Shown: positions 1 through 7,512, counted from the first letter of the stretch. The stretch is DNA of 8,109 nucleotides from Pseudodesulfovibrio sp. (GCA_022712815.1 JAFLJW010000187.1:1-8109); one strand, 5' to 3'. Program-made: numbers and translations. The notes: generated by a model from the letters alone, not told the origin.

Positions 1-1
1 C

Positions 2-1228
2 GTTATCATCGGTGCTGGCTTCATCGGCCTTGAAATGGCCGAGGCATTCGCCGACTTGTGGGGCATTGACACTGCCGTTGTCGAGCTCACCGATCAGATC
101 ATGTCCAGACTGGTCAGCCCGGCCCTTGCGACCATGGCTCAAAAGCACATGGAAGAGAACGGGGTGGAGTTTTATTTCGGCGAGACCATCACGGCCCTTG
201 AGGGCGAGGACGGACATGTGCGGCGCGTTGTCACGAACAAGCGCACCCTTGATGCCGATGCCGTGATTATCGCCGCCGGTGTCGTGCCTGTCTCCGGTCT
301 GGCTGAAGATGCCGGGCTGGATTGCTCCGGGCGCGGCGGCGTTATTGTCGATGAGTTCATGCGTACCAGTGATCCTGATATCTATTCCGGTGGCGACTGC
401 GCCGTTGTCAAACATCTGATCACAGGCGACCCGTTTTTCCTGCCCCTTGGGTCCATGGCCAACCGTCAGGGACGCATCATCGGCACCAATCTGGCTGGTG
501 GTGACTCCACATTTGACGGCGTGGTCGGTTCCTTTGTGGTCAAGCTCTTTGAGACCTCTCTGGCCGGAACCGGTTTGAGTCTCGACGTCGCTCTTGCCAG
601 TGGCTTTGATGCCGTAAGCGTTTTGCTCATCCAGCTTGATCGCGCCCATTTCTATCCGACCAAGGAGCTGATGACCCTTGAGCTGGTCGTGGAAAAAGGA
701 ACCCGGCGCGTGCTTGGTATCCAAGGTTTCGGCAGTTCCGGGGACGCCATGGTCGGGCGCATCAATTCCGTTGCCGCCATCCTGAAAGGCAAGCCGACCA
801 TCGACGATCTCTCGAACATGGAGATGGCCTATTCTCCGCCGTTCGCCGCTGCTATGGATATTTTGAACAGCCTTGCTAATCTGGCGGACAATGTTCTTGT
901 CGGCATCAATCGGGGTGTCGGCCCGGACGGATTCAAGGAATTGTGGGATAAGCGCGAGTCAAGCGAGTGCCATTTCCTTGATTGCCGGGAAGTTGCGGAC
1001 GCCAGTGAGTACGTGGAGCGCAACCCAGAGCATTGGCATAATATCCCCCAAGGCAAGATTTACGAACACCTTGATGAAATCCCCAAAGACAAGCCCATTG
1101 TCCTTATATGCAATACCGGAGCACGTTCCTACGAGGCCCAGATCATGCTTAATGAGAAGGGATTCAAGGATGTTGTCAACATTCAGGGAGGCATGGCCGC
1201 CATCAAGAAGTATGGAGTTGACGTTTAA
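2..1228 (+). CDS. FAD-dependent CoA-disulfide/persulfide reductase with C-terminal rhodanese domain (5' partial)
   Basis: The reading frame is open from the window edge, so the N-terminal FAD-binding half and its redox cysteine are missing; 408 residues are visible. The visible part starts with a Rossmann NAD(P)H-binding motif, VIIGAGFIGLE (residues 1-11). The second FAD-contact motif, IYSGGDCA, lies at about 127-134. The dimerisation domain follows (about 160-290), with the YSPPFAAAMD segment (about 277-286) that is typical of CoA-disulfide reductases. A rhodanese domain fills about 302-408 and has the active-site loop CNTGARS, with Cys370 encoded at 1109-1111. Known relatives with this fusion reduce CoA disulfides, CoA persulfides or polysulfide using NAD(P)H, with the rhodanese cysteine handling sulfane sulfur. 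A role in cytoplasmic sulfur or thiol redox metabolism is therefore likely, but the exact substrate cannot be read from this fragment. The rhodanese segment carries DCRE where DVRE is more usual, giving a second cysteine (Cys328). The gene ends in TAA. Confidence 0.9.
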   Translation, partial: VIIGAGFIGLEMAEAFADLWGIDTAVVELTDQIMSRLVSPALATMAQKHMEENGVEFYFGETITALEGEDGHVRRVVTNKRTLDADAVIIAAGVVPVSGLAEDAGLDCSGRGGVIVDEFMRTSDPDIYSGGDCAVVKHLITGDPFFLPLGSMANRQGRIIGTNLAGGDSTFDGVVGSFVVKLFETSLAGTGLSLDVALASGFDAVSVLLIQLDRAHFYPTKELMTLELVVEKGTRRVLGIQGFGSSGDAMVGRINSVAAILKGKPTIDDLSNMEMAYSPPFAAAMDILNSLANLADNVLVGINRGVGPDGFKELWDKRESSECHFLDCREVADASEYVERNPEHWHNIPQGKIYEHLDEIPKDKPIVLICNTGARSYEAQIMLNEKGFKDVVNIQGGMAAIKKYGVDV

Positions 1229-1232
1229 TTAT

Positions 1233-1260
1233 TTGCAATGCCTGCCGATTAACGTATTAG
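1233..1260 (+). promoter_or_regulatory. candidate sigma70 promoter for the response regulator
   Basis: TTGCAA (1233-1238) and TATTAG (1255-1260) are separated by 16 bases just after the oxidoreductase stop codon. Each box matches the consensus in four of six positions. Transcription would begin near 1267, upstream of the chosen GTG start at 1324. The match is modest, and co-transcription with the upstream gene across the 95-base gap is equally possible. Confidence 0.3.
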
Positions 1261-1314
1261 TTGGTATAGGGTAAGCTGAGTTGTGTGGGTTGTTTCGGAA
1301 CTGTGACGGCAAGC

Positions 1315-1320
1315 GAGGAA
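1315..1320 (+). promoter_or_regulatory. ribosome binding site deciding the GTG start at 1324
   Basis: GAGGAA lies five bases (counted from GAGG) before GTG at 1324. The alternative upstream GTG at 1285 has only weak purine stretches before it and would add 13 residues that do not belong to the receiver fold. Starting at 1324 puts the first beta strand (RFLIV) directly at the N-terminus, as is usual for CheY-like proteins. Confidence 0.6.
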
Positions 1321-1323
1321 TTC

Positions 1324-1719
1324 GTGCGATTTCTAATCGTTGACGATGATGAGAGTATTCATCTCTATCTTCAAGCGGTGCTGGCTCCTTTTGCCCAATG
1401 CGATTCTGCCCTGAGTGGCGAGAAAGGGGTTGTGCTTTTTGATAAGGCTCATGTAGACGGAAAGCCGTATGATGTCGTCATGATGGATATCCTGATGCCC
1501 GGCATGGATGGTCATCAGACGGCAGAAACCATGCGGGCCAGAGAGAAGGAGCTTGGTATTGATGGGCAGCATCAATTCAAGCTCGTCATGATTACTTCTC
1601 TGGTGGACGATACCAACGTCAGCAAGGCTTTTTTCAATACTCATGCTTCCTGCTACATCGTCAAGCCGCTTGATAAAGAGAAGGTTATTGATGAGTTGCA
1701 GCAGAATCTGGTTATTTAG
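1324..1719 (+). CDS. single-domain response regulator (CheY-like receiver)
   Basis: This 131-residue protein is a receiver domain with no output domain. Numbered from the GTG at 1324, the acidic Mg-binding pocket is D7-D8-D9 in LIVDDDE. The phospho-acceptor is D55 in MMDILMPGMDG, the switch threonine is T91 in MITS, the switch aromatic is Y111, and the conserved lysine is K114 in IVKP. All residues needed for phosphotransfer are present, so it should be an active receiver that signals by protein-protein contact or relays phosphate. No histidine kinase or phosphotransfer partner is in the window, so the pathway is unknown. It follows the disulfide reductase on the same strand with a 95-base gap and ends before a strong hairpin. 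A longer form starting at the GTG at 1285 would have 144 residues; I consider it less likely because 1324 has the better ribosome binding site. Confidence 0.88.
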   Translation: MRFLIVDDDESIHLYLQAVLAPFAQCDSALSGEKGVVLFDKAHVDGKPYDVVMMDILMPGMDGHQTAETMRAREKELGIDGQHQFKLVMITSLVDDTNVSKAFFNTHASCYIVKPLDKEKVIDELQQNLVI

Positions 1720-1780
1720 CAGATTGTGAGATTGTTTTCCTGATTCAAAACGGGCTCGTTCTAGTCCAGTGTACTTTTTT

Positions 1781-1825
1781 TTAAAAATAAAGGGACAGCC
1801 GTCAGACTGTCCCTTTATTATTTAA
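1781..1825. terminator. bidirectional rho-independent terminator between convergent genes
   Basis: A perfect 13-bp stem pairs AATAAAGGGACAG (1786-1798) with CTGTCCCTTTATT (1807-1819) around an 8-base loop. The pairing can extend to 1781-1785 with 1821-1825 if A1820 is bulged. The stem is followed by T-rich sequence in both directions (TTATTATTT on the + side; on the - strand the read is TTTATTTTTA). It lies 62 bases after the response regulator stop codon and 14 bases after the stop codon of the leftward ATPase gene, so it most likely ends both transcripts. Confidence 0.85.
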
Positions 1826-1838
1826 TGAAAGCAGGTCG

Positions 1839-2846
1839 TTAGATACGGTCTTCCTCGACACCGTGGCAGGCGACGATTGAGCCGGATTCGAGCGTGATTT
1901 GGGCCGGTCTCTCCTGTCTACACCGTTCGTTGGCGTGTGGACAGCGTCCATTGAAGACACAGCCGGTGGGCAGATTGATGGGGGTGGGCACATCTCCGGA
2001 GAGCTTGATGTGACCGCCTTTTTTCCCGCCGAGTGTTGGGATGGCTGAGAGCAGGGCCTGTGTATAGGGGTGTCTCGGGTTGCCGAAAAGCTCTTTGGAC
2101 GTTGCCAGCTCGCAGACGCAACCGAGATACATGACCGCCACCCGGTTCGAGATATGCTCGACCACGCTCAGGTCGTGGCTGATGAACAGGTAGGTCAGGC
2201 CGCGTTGATCCTGAGCATCCATGAGCAGGTTCAGAATCTGGGCCTGAATGGATACGTCGAGGGCGGCGATGGGTTCGTCAGCTGCGATGAATTCAGGGTC
2301 AACGACCAGAGCGCGGGCAATGGAGATTCGCTGCCTTTGACCGCCGGAGAACTCGTGCGGGTAGTTGCTGGCCCAGACCGGGTCCACACCAACCTGAAGC
2401 ATGACATCGGCAACTTTATCACGAACCTCAAGGCGTGAGAGATCTGGATTGTGGAATCGGACCGGCTCTTCAAGGGTCTGTTTGACCGTCATGCGCGGGT
2501 TGAGCGATGCATACGGGTCCTGAAAGACCATCTGCATTTTGGTGCGGTAGGGGCGCATCTTGGCCGAACTGAGCTGGTCGATGCGGTCGCCGCGATAGAT
2601 GATTTTGCCCTTGTTCGGGCGGTACAATCCCATGACCGTACGGGCCAGAGTGGACTTGCCGCAGCCGGATTCACCGACAATGCTGAGAGTCTCACCGGGC
2701 TGGATATCCAAGGTGACGTTGTTGACAGCCTTGACCACGGTTTTTTGGAGACCGATCTTGCCGTCGGCGAACTTGATCTGGTCGAGGAATGAGCCGGAGA
2801 TATCGAAATGCTTGTCAACATCTTGTATTTCAAGAATGGCGGTCAT
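1839..2846 (-). CDS. dppF: peptide ABC transporter ATP-binding protein, DppF/OppF type
   Basis: The protein has 335 residues, the usual size for the family. It is one of two cytoplasmic ATPases powering peptide import. Visible motifs are Walker A GESGCGKST (58-66), Q-loop Q109 in FQDP, signature SGGQRQR (167-173), Walker B ending in D190-E191 (AADEP), D-loop ALDVS (195-199) and switch histidine H224 in ISHD. The C-terminal region has the oligopeptide-transporter extension that begins with NPRHPYTQALL (256-266). It contains four cysteines (C296, C302, C309, C327) in the spacing seen in this family; a homologous DppD has been reported to hold a [4Fe-4S] cluster there. The ATG start has AAGGAG seven bases upstream and overlaps the preceding ATPase's stop by one base (TAATG), suggesting translational coupling. 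It is the last gene of the operon. The choice between dpp and opp is provisional. Confidence 0.93.
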   Translation of the reverse strand: MTAILEIQDVDKHFDISGSFLDQIKFADGKIGLQKTVVKAVNNVTLDIQPGETLSIVGESGCGKSTLARTVMGLYRPNKGKIIYRGDRIDQLSSAKMRPYRTKMQMVFQDPYASLNPRMTVKQTLEEPVRFHNPDLSRLEVRDKVADVMLQVGVDPVWASNYPHEFSGGQRQRISIARALVVDPEFIAADEPIAALDVSIQAQILNLLMDAQDQRGLTYLFISHDLSVVEHISNRVAVMYLGCVCELATSKELFGNPRHPYTQALLSAIPTLGGKKGGHIKLSGDVPTPINLPTGCVFNGRCPHANERCRQERPAQITLESGSIVACHGVEEDRI

Positions 2847-3817
2847 TATTCCACTCCTTCGCGCATGAAGCAGGCGACTTGTGTGCCGCTTTCAAGCTCT
2901 TTGAGGGTGGGAATTTCGTGTTTACACCGCTCAAGGAGTGCCGCACAGCGTGGTGCAAAGGGGCAGCCGTCAGGCATGTCCCGTAGCGATGGCATCATGC
3001 CGGGAATCTGATTGAGCCGTTTCGCTCCTTCTGCCATCTGGGGCAGGGCTTTGATCAGACCTTGCGTGTATGGATGCTGCGGGTTGGTTATGATCTGCTT
3101 TGATGAGCCTAGTTCCACCACTTTTCCCGCATAGAGGACCGCGATGCGTTGGGTGACTTCGGAGACAACGGCCAGATCGTGAGTGATCAGGATAAGCCCC
3201 ATGTTTTCGGTTTCGCATAGCTCAAGCAGCAGGTCCATGATCTCGGCCTGAATGGTCACATCGAGTGCCGTGGTCGGTTCGTCCGCAATAATCAGGTTCG
3301 GGTTGGTCAAAAGCGAGATGGCGATGACGATGCGCTGACGCATTCCGCCGGAGAATTCGTGGGGGTACTGGGACAGCCTTTTTTCAGGGGAAGGAATGTA
3401 GACTTTTCTCAGTTTTTCCAGACAGATTTTTTCGGCTTCCTTGTTCGATACCTTCATGTGAGCCAGGATGGTCTCTTTCATCTGGGTGCCGATGGTCAGG
3501 ACCGGGTTCAAGGTCATCATCGGGTCCTGAAAGATCATGGCTATGCGGTTGCCCCTGATCTTGCGCATCTGTTCGTACGAATACTTCGAGATGTCGTTGC
3601 CTCGGAAGATGATTTTTCCGCCGGTGATTTTTCCGGGCTTGCTGATCAAATTGATGATGGAAAAACCGAGCACGGATTTGCCCGCGCCGGATTCGCCGAC
3701 AATGCCGAGGCGTTCGCCTCTATTGATGGTCAGGCTGATATCACGTACGGCCCGGACTGTGCCGGACCTCAGGGTGAAATCGACCCGAAGGTTTTTTATT
3801 TCTATAAGTTGTTCCAC
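2846..3817 (-). CDS. dppD: peptide ABC transporter ATP-binding protein, DppD/OppD type
   Basis: This 323-residue protein is the first of the paired ATPases. Motifs are Walker A GESGAGKSV (41-49), Q97 in FQDP, signature SGGMRQR (156-162), Walker B LIIADEP with D179-E180, D-loop ALDVT, and H213 in ITHD. The second residue after the Walker A lysine is V rather than T, a known variation in the D-type subunits. The C-terminal extension starts at NPQHPYTQGL (245-254). It has four cysteines at C285, C291, C298 and C316, parallel to those of the neighbouring F subunit and a candidate iron-sulfur site. The start is GTG, chosen because AAGGGG lies six bases before it and because the product then begins MEQLIEIKNLRVDF, a normal first strand for these ATPases. 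Only three bases separate it from the upstream permease gene. It is expected to form a heterodimer with the F-type ATPase at the cytoplasmic face of the permeases. Confidence 0.93.
   Translation of the reverse strand: MEQLIEIKNLRVDFTLRSGTVRAVRDISLTINRGERLGIVGESGAGKSVLGFSIINLISKPGKITGGKIIFRGNDISKYSYEQMRKIRGNRIAMIFQDPMMTLNPVLTIGTQMKETILAHMKVSNKEAEKICLEKLRKVYIPSPEKRLSQYPHEFSGGMRQRIVIAISLLTNPNLIIADEPTTALDVTIQAEIMDLLLELCETENMGLILITHDLAVVSEVTQRIAVLYAGKVVELGSSKQIITNPQHPYTQGLIKALPQMAEGAKRLNQIPGMMPSLRDMPDGCPFAPRCAALLERCKHEIPTLKELESGTQVACFMREGVE
2854..2859 (-). promoter_or_regulatory. ribosome binding site of the last ATPase gene
   Basis: On the minus strand AAGGAG lies seven bases before the ATG and within the last codons of the upstream ATPase gene, which fits coupled translation through the TAATG junction. 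Confidence 0.75.
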
Positions 3818-3820
3818 GCC

Positions 3821-4738
3821 TTACCCCTTGTAGAGTTTGGGGTTGAGGAAATCCCGGACCCAGTCGCCCAGGAGATTGATGACCAGAATCAGGCCGACGA
3901 GCAGGATGCCGGGGAAGATGGTGATCCACCAGGAGCCGGAGAAGATGTACTCGAATCCGGCGGTGATCAGTGACCCCAGCGATGGCTTGGTCACGGGCAT
4001 TCCAAGGCCGAGGAAGGACAGGGCCGCCTCACTCATGATGGCGTTTGCCACCTGCACGGTGGAGATGACCAGCACCGGCGAGAGCGTGTTTGGCAGGATA
4101 TGTCGCCACATGATTCTGATTCGGGACAGGCCGATGATGCGGGCTGCCTCGACGTATTCTTTTTTGCGTTCGGCCAGTACAGAGGCGCGGACAGTACGGG
4201 CGTACTGCGGCCATTCCGCCAGACCGATGATGGCGATCAGGAGCGGTACGGCCACGCGGTCATACCCGGCCACGCCAAATGCCGTCTGGACAATGGCACC
4301 GATGAAGATGGCGATCATGTATGTGGAGAATGAGAGCTGCACGTCAGCGATACGCATGAGGATGTTGTCGAGTCGCCGCACATAGCCTGACAACAGGCCG
4401 ACGATGATACCGATGAATGCCTGGAGACATACTGCGCCAACACCGATGAGGAGGGAGACGCGCATACCGTACAGCATGGTGGAGAGCATGTCGCGCCCCT
4501 GGGCATCGGTGCCGAGCAGGAATTTGCTTGAGCCGCCTTCACTCCATGCAGGAGCGATCTGGGCATCCATGATTTCTATGGTTGTGGGATCGTAAGGGTC
4601 ATGGGGCGCGACAATCGGTGCGCCAAATGCCGAGAAGACCAGGATTGCAAGGATGATGAAACTGGTCAGGGCTACAGGGTCCCGAAGGAAGCTGTAGAGC
4701 ATGTAGGATTGTTTGAAGCGTTGCCATCTGGTTCTCAT
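3821..4738 (-). CDS. dppC: peptide ABC transporter permease, DppC/OppC type
   Basis: This 305-residue inner-membrane protein is one half of the translocation channel. A short cytoplasmic N-terminus precedes a first membrane segment at about 22-44, as in the OppC family. A periplasmic stretch follows and ends in the family motif LGTDAQGRDMLST (75-87). Further hydrophobic segments lie at about 94-118, 138-155, 162-176, 222-245 and 270-292. The cytoplasmic EAA loop that docks onto the ATPases is clear at 194-217 (EYVEAARIIGLSRIR, then ILPN). The ATG follows the upstream permease stop with no gap (TAAATG), and GGGAGA lies six bases before it. That arrangement predicts coupled translation with permease B. 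The length is normal and no motif is missing. The substrate range of the transporter cannot be judged from this subunit. Confidence 0.94.
   Translation of the reverse strand: MRTRWQRFKQSYMLYSFLRDPVALTSFIILAILVFSAFGAPIVAPHDPYDPTTIEIMDAQIAPAWSEGGSSKFLLGTDAQGRDMLSTMLYGMRVSLLIGVGAVCLQAFIGIIVGLLSGYVRRLDNILMRIADVQLSFSTYMIAIFIGAIVQTAFGVAGYDRVAVPLLIAIIGLAEWPQYARTVRASVLAERKKEYVEAARIIGLSRIRIMWRHILPNTLSPVLVISTVQVANAIMSEAALSFLGLGMPVTKPSLGSLITAGFEYIFSGSWWITIFPGILLVGLILVINLLGDWVRDFLNPKLYKG
3824..3829 (-). promoter_or_regulatory. ribosome binding site supporting the GTG start of dppD
   Basis: AAGGGG on the minus strand lies six bases before GTG and overlaps the final codons of the permease C gene. There is no better-placed ATG nearby. 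Confidence 0.65.
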
Positions 4739-5716
4739 TTACTTTCTCCCTGCGACCCGGATAGTGGGGTTGACGAGGCCGTAAATGATATCGACGGCAG
4801 TGTTGACGAGCACGAAGATGAGTCCGACGAAAACGAGATAGGCGACCATGAGCGAGGTGTCGGATCGTTCAACCGACTCGATGAACATGGAGCCCATGCC
4901 CTGCCACTGGAAGACCGTTTCGGTCAGGATGGTGAAGGCGACCATGATGCCGAGCTGCACGCCGCCAACGGTGATGACCGGGAGCAGGGTGTTCTTGAAG
5001 GCATGGACCATCCAGACTCGACGGGGCTTGAGGCCCTTGGCCCAGGCGTACTTGACGTATTCGCTTTCCAGCACTTCCAGCATCTCCGATCTGATCAGTC
5101 GGATGAAAAGGGGAAGCATGATGGAGGAGAGCGCGATAGATGGCATGATCAAATGCTTGAGGCCGTCAATTGTCAGCATTCCGCTGTCCCACCAGCCGAA
5201 GATCTGTACCGTCTCACCTCGCCCGTAGGATGGAAGCCAGTGCAGTTCGACCGAGAAAATGTAGATGAGCAATATGGCTGTGAGAAAGACCGGCATGGAT
5301 ACCCCGATGATGGAGGTTCCCATGACGAACCGGCTGAACCATTTTTGTGGCTTGATGGCTGAGTATATGCCCATGGGGACTGAAAGAAGGATGATGATGA
5401 GGGCTGAGCAGAAGACGAGTTCCAGAGTGGCCGGGGCTTTTTTGATGATTACTTCTGTAGCTGGTTTCTTGAAAAAATAGCTTTGCCCGAGATCTCCGTG
5501 AAGTACGTCTCCCAGAAATCGGACATACTGCACCATGAATGGGTCGTTGAGTCCGAGTTTCTCTCGCATCTCGGCCCGTTCGGCTGGAGTGACGCGCTGG
5601 CCCACCAGATCGCGTATAGGGTCGCCAAAGTTGTGTTTGATGGCGAATCCGATGCAGGCGATGATCAGCATGACGATCATTGCCTGAAAGATTCGTTTTA
5701 CGGCAAATGCAAACAT
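4739..5716 (-). CDS. dppB: peptide ABC transporter permease, DppB/OppB type
   Basis: This 325-residue protein is the other channel half. A first membrane helix lies at about 9-27. It is followed by the periplasmic region of the B family, with LGLNDPFMVQYVRFL (54-68) and HGDLGQSY (73-80). Hydrophobic segments follow at about 98-120, 132-157, 189-207, 246-268 and 289-312. The ATPase-docking loop is at 219-246 (EYVKYAWAKGLKPRRV); in many relatives the corresponding stretch reads TARAKGL, so the A-W substitution makes it a little unusual, but the glycine and the LLP end are kept. It is the first gene after the 176-base gap that follows the binding-protein gene. Only a weak GAGAAA stretch lies before the ATG. 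I found no convincing promoter in the gap, so read-through from the binding-protein gene is the most likely source of transcript. Confidence 0.94.
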   Translation of the reverse strand: MFAFAVKRIFQAMIVMLIIACIGFAIKHNFGDPIRDLVGQRVTPAERAEMREKLGLNDPFMVQYVRFLGDVLHGDLGQSYFFKKPATEVIIKKAPATLELVFCSALIIILLSVPMGIYSAIKPQKWFSRFVMGTSIIGVSMPVFLTAILLIYIFSVELHWLPSYGRGETVQIFGWWDSGMLTIDGLKHLIMPSIALSSIMLPLFIRLIRSEMLEVLESEYVKYAWAKGLKPRRVWMVHAFKNTLLPVITVGGVQLGIMVAFTILTETVFQWQGMGSMFIESVERSDTSLMVAYLVFVGLIFVLVNTAVDIIYGLVNPTIRVAGRK

Positions 5717-5818
5717 GGTTTCTCGTTTAGTGGTATATGTATGATAACGGTGCGAATTGACGTCTATCTTAAATTATTGGTTAAATTCTGAACGTTCGCA
5801 GGGCTGTCCATTTGCGTC

Positions 5819-5855
5819 AAAGGGGAACTCCCGGAATACACCGGGGTTCCCCTTT
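5819..5855 (-). terminator. intercistronic hairpin, partial terminator or mRNA-stabilising stem
   Basis: AAAGGGGAAC plus CCCGG (5819-5834, with T5829 bulged) pairs with CCGGGGTTCCCCTTT (5841-5855) around loop AATACA, giving 15 base pairs. In the leftward transcript it forms 37 bases after the binding-protein stop codon. The run after the stem in that direction is only TTT followed by GACGC, so termination should be incomplete. Similar stems between a binding-protein gene and its permease genes (malE-malF is the known example) protect the upstream message and lower downstream expression. Confidence 0.65.
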
Positions 5856-5892
5856 ATTGTTCTTTCGGGTCGATTGCAAGCAGAGATTGACG

Positions 5893-7512
5893 CTACTTGA
5901 TGACCAGGTCGCCGAAGTACGGGAAGTTCATGACATTCACGATTACTTCGGTGTTCATGTTGGACTTGGAAGCCCAGGACAGGTTCTGCCAGTGCAGGGG
6001 CAGGAAGCCAGCTTCGTCATACTGAATCTGCTCGACTTCCTGGCACTGTGTTGCACGCTTGGCCATGTCGGTCTCGACCTGAGCGGCCACGGTCAGTTCA
6101 TCGACCTTGGCGTTGCAGTAGTTGCCGGAGTTGTACTGGCCGTAGCCGGTATCGGCATTGCGACACATGGACAGGAATTCGTAGAAGTTACCGGAATCTT
6201 CGGTGTCAGCGTGCCAGCCAATCATCTGGATGTCGGCGACCTGTGCGTCGAACTGATCCCAGTACTGAGCCTTGGGCATGGTCTTCAGGGCGACCTTGAT
6301 ACCAATCTTGGACATCATGGAGACGAATGCTTCGGATATTTTTTCGTCGTTTACGTAACGGTTGTTGGGTGCGATCATGGTGCACTCGAAACCATCGGAG
6401 AAACCGGATTCGGCCATCAGGGCTTTGGCCTTGTCAAGGTCGAAGCGCGGGGTCAGCTCATCCTTGTGACCAACATAGCCCTTGGGGCTCATCTGACCGG
6501 CTGCCGTGGCAAAGCCATTCATGACCTTTTCAACAACACCGTTGTTGTTGTAGGCGTATGCCATTGCGAGGCGGACCTTGGGGTCTTTCAGAGCGGGGTT
6601 GCGTTCGCTGTTGAGCTGGAAGGTGATGATACGGGAGCCGGACATGGTTACCAGGTTCAGGCCGTCGGTACCCTTGATGCGTTCGAGATCCTGAGGCGGG
6701 ACAGGCATGATGAAATCAACATCGCCGGACAGAAGGGCGGCCACGCGGGTGGCATCGTTCTTGATCGGGGTGAGGGTGATAATATCGACGTTACCGGATT
6801 TGTCCCAGTAGTCTGCAAAGCGGGTGAAGACGGTTTTTACACCAATTTCACGCTGGGTGACGGCAAAGGGACCGGTGCCGGACTCATTCTCAAGAGCAAA
6901 GGAGTAGTCGGTTTTGACGATCAGGTCCTTGGGCTTACCCTTGTCGTCTGTCCCGGAGTAGAACTTCTTGTCCATGGGGAAGATGTAGGTGGCCATGTTG
7001 AGAACCAGGCCATAAGGCTCTTTGGTTTTCAAATCAACGGTGTACTTGTCAACGGCTGTGGCGCCGACGAAAGGCTCAAAGAGTCCCTTGTAGTCGTCAG
7101 ATTTCTTCAGGCGCTCAAGGGTAAAGACCACGTCGTCTGCGGTGAACTCGTTGCCGGAGTGGAACTTGACGCCTTCGCGCAGATGAAAGCGCATGGTCAG
7201 GTCGTCGATACGTTCCCATTTCTCGGCCAGACGAGGCTGGAAATTCATGTCGGCATCATAGCGGACAAGGGGGTCGAAAACCATGTGAGAGTACTGCAAC
7301 ATGCCACCGGACAGCTGGACATGCGGGTCCAGGGAGACCGGGTCTGCATCCATGGCAAGTTTCAGGGTGACTTTTTCTACCGCTGCGGGAGCGGCACCTT
7401 CAGCAGCGTCCTTCTTTTCCTCACCACAGCCAGCCAGAAACATGGCGGATACGATGAGAGAGAGAAGGAGCAGGGAAAATTTGCCGGCGAATTTGAGCAT
7501 CGACAGTTTCAT
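5893..7512 (-). CDS. peptide ABC transporter substrate-binding lipoprotein (SBP family 5)
   Basis: This 539-residue protein captures the peptide in the periplasm and delivers it to the B/C permeases. Residues 1-29 are a lipoprotein signal: positive N-terminus, a leucine-rich core, and lipobox LAGC with Cys29 as the acylated residue. An Ala/Glu/Lys-rich linker (30-46) follows. The mature fold starts at VTLKLAMDADPVSLDPH (48-64). The family-5 signature segment lies at about 96-134 (LREGVKFHSGNEFTADDV). The segment GWHADTEDSGNFY (432-444) aligns with the E. coli DppA region GWTGDNGDPDNF, so D436 may match the aspartate that binds the peptide amino terminus. That favours a peptide ligand, though nickel, heme or sugar-peptide binders share the fold. 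Mature cysteines besides Cys29 are C377, C450, C466 and C490. The ATG was chosen for GGAGGA eight bases upstream; a second ATG four codons later is less well placed. It is the first gene of the operon. Confidence 0.93.
   Translation of the reverse strand: MKLSMLKFAGKFSLLLLSLIVSAMFLAGCGEEKKDAAEGAAPAAVEKVTLKLAMDADPVSLDPHVQLSGGMLQYSHMVFDPLVRYDADMNFQPRLAEKWERIDDLTMRFHLREGVKFHSGNEFTADDVVFTLERLKKSDDYKGLFEPFVGATAVDKYTVDLKTKEPYGLVLNMATYIFPMDKKFYSGTDDKGKPKDLIVKTDYSFALENESGTGPFAVTQREIGVKTVFTRFADYWDKSGNVDIITLTPIKNDATRVAALLSGDVDFIMPVPPQDLERIKGTDGLNLVTMSGSRIITFQLNSERNPALKDPKVRLAMAYAYNNNGVVEKVMNGFATAAGQMSPKGYVGHKDELTPRFDLDKAKALMAESGFSDGFECTMIAPNNRYVNDEKISEAFVSMMSKIGIKVALKTMPKAQYWDQFDAQVADIQMIGWHADTEDSGNFYEFLSMCRNADTGYGQYNSGNYCNAKVDELTVAAQVETDMAKRATQCQEVEQIQYDEAGFLPLHWQNLSWASKSNMNTEVIVNVMNFPYFGDLVIK

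Noticed and set aside
12..266. Rightward 84-codon frame at the window start
   Set aside because: It is out of frame with the Rossmann motif of the oxidoreductase, which is plainly the coding frame; its Ser/Arg/Pro-rich product looks like a shadow.
3359..3973. Rightward open frame of 204 codons
   Set aside because: It is antisense to the D-type ATPase and the end of permease C, with no motif or ribosome binding site.
4601..5362. Rightward open frame of 253 codons rich in Asp, Glu and His
   Set aside because: It lies antisense to the start of permease C and most of permease B and shows the acidic, biased composition typical of shadow frames opposite membrane-protein genes.
5769..5797. Direct repeat TTAAATT (5769, 5781) and palindrome GAACGTTC (5790-5797) before dppB
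   Set aside because: Both are short, and such matches are common in AT-rich gaps. No promoter with acceptable boxes accompanies them.
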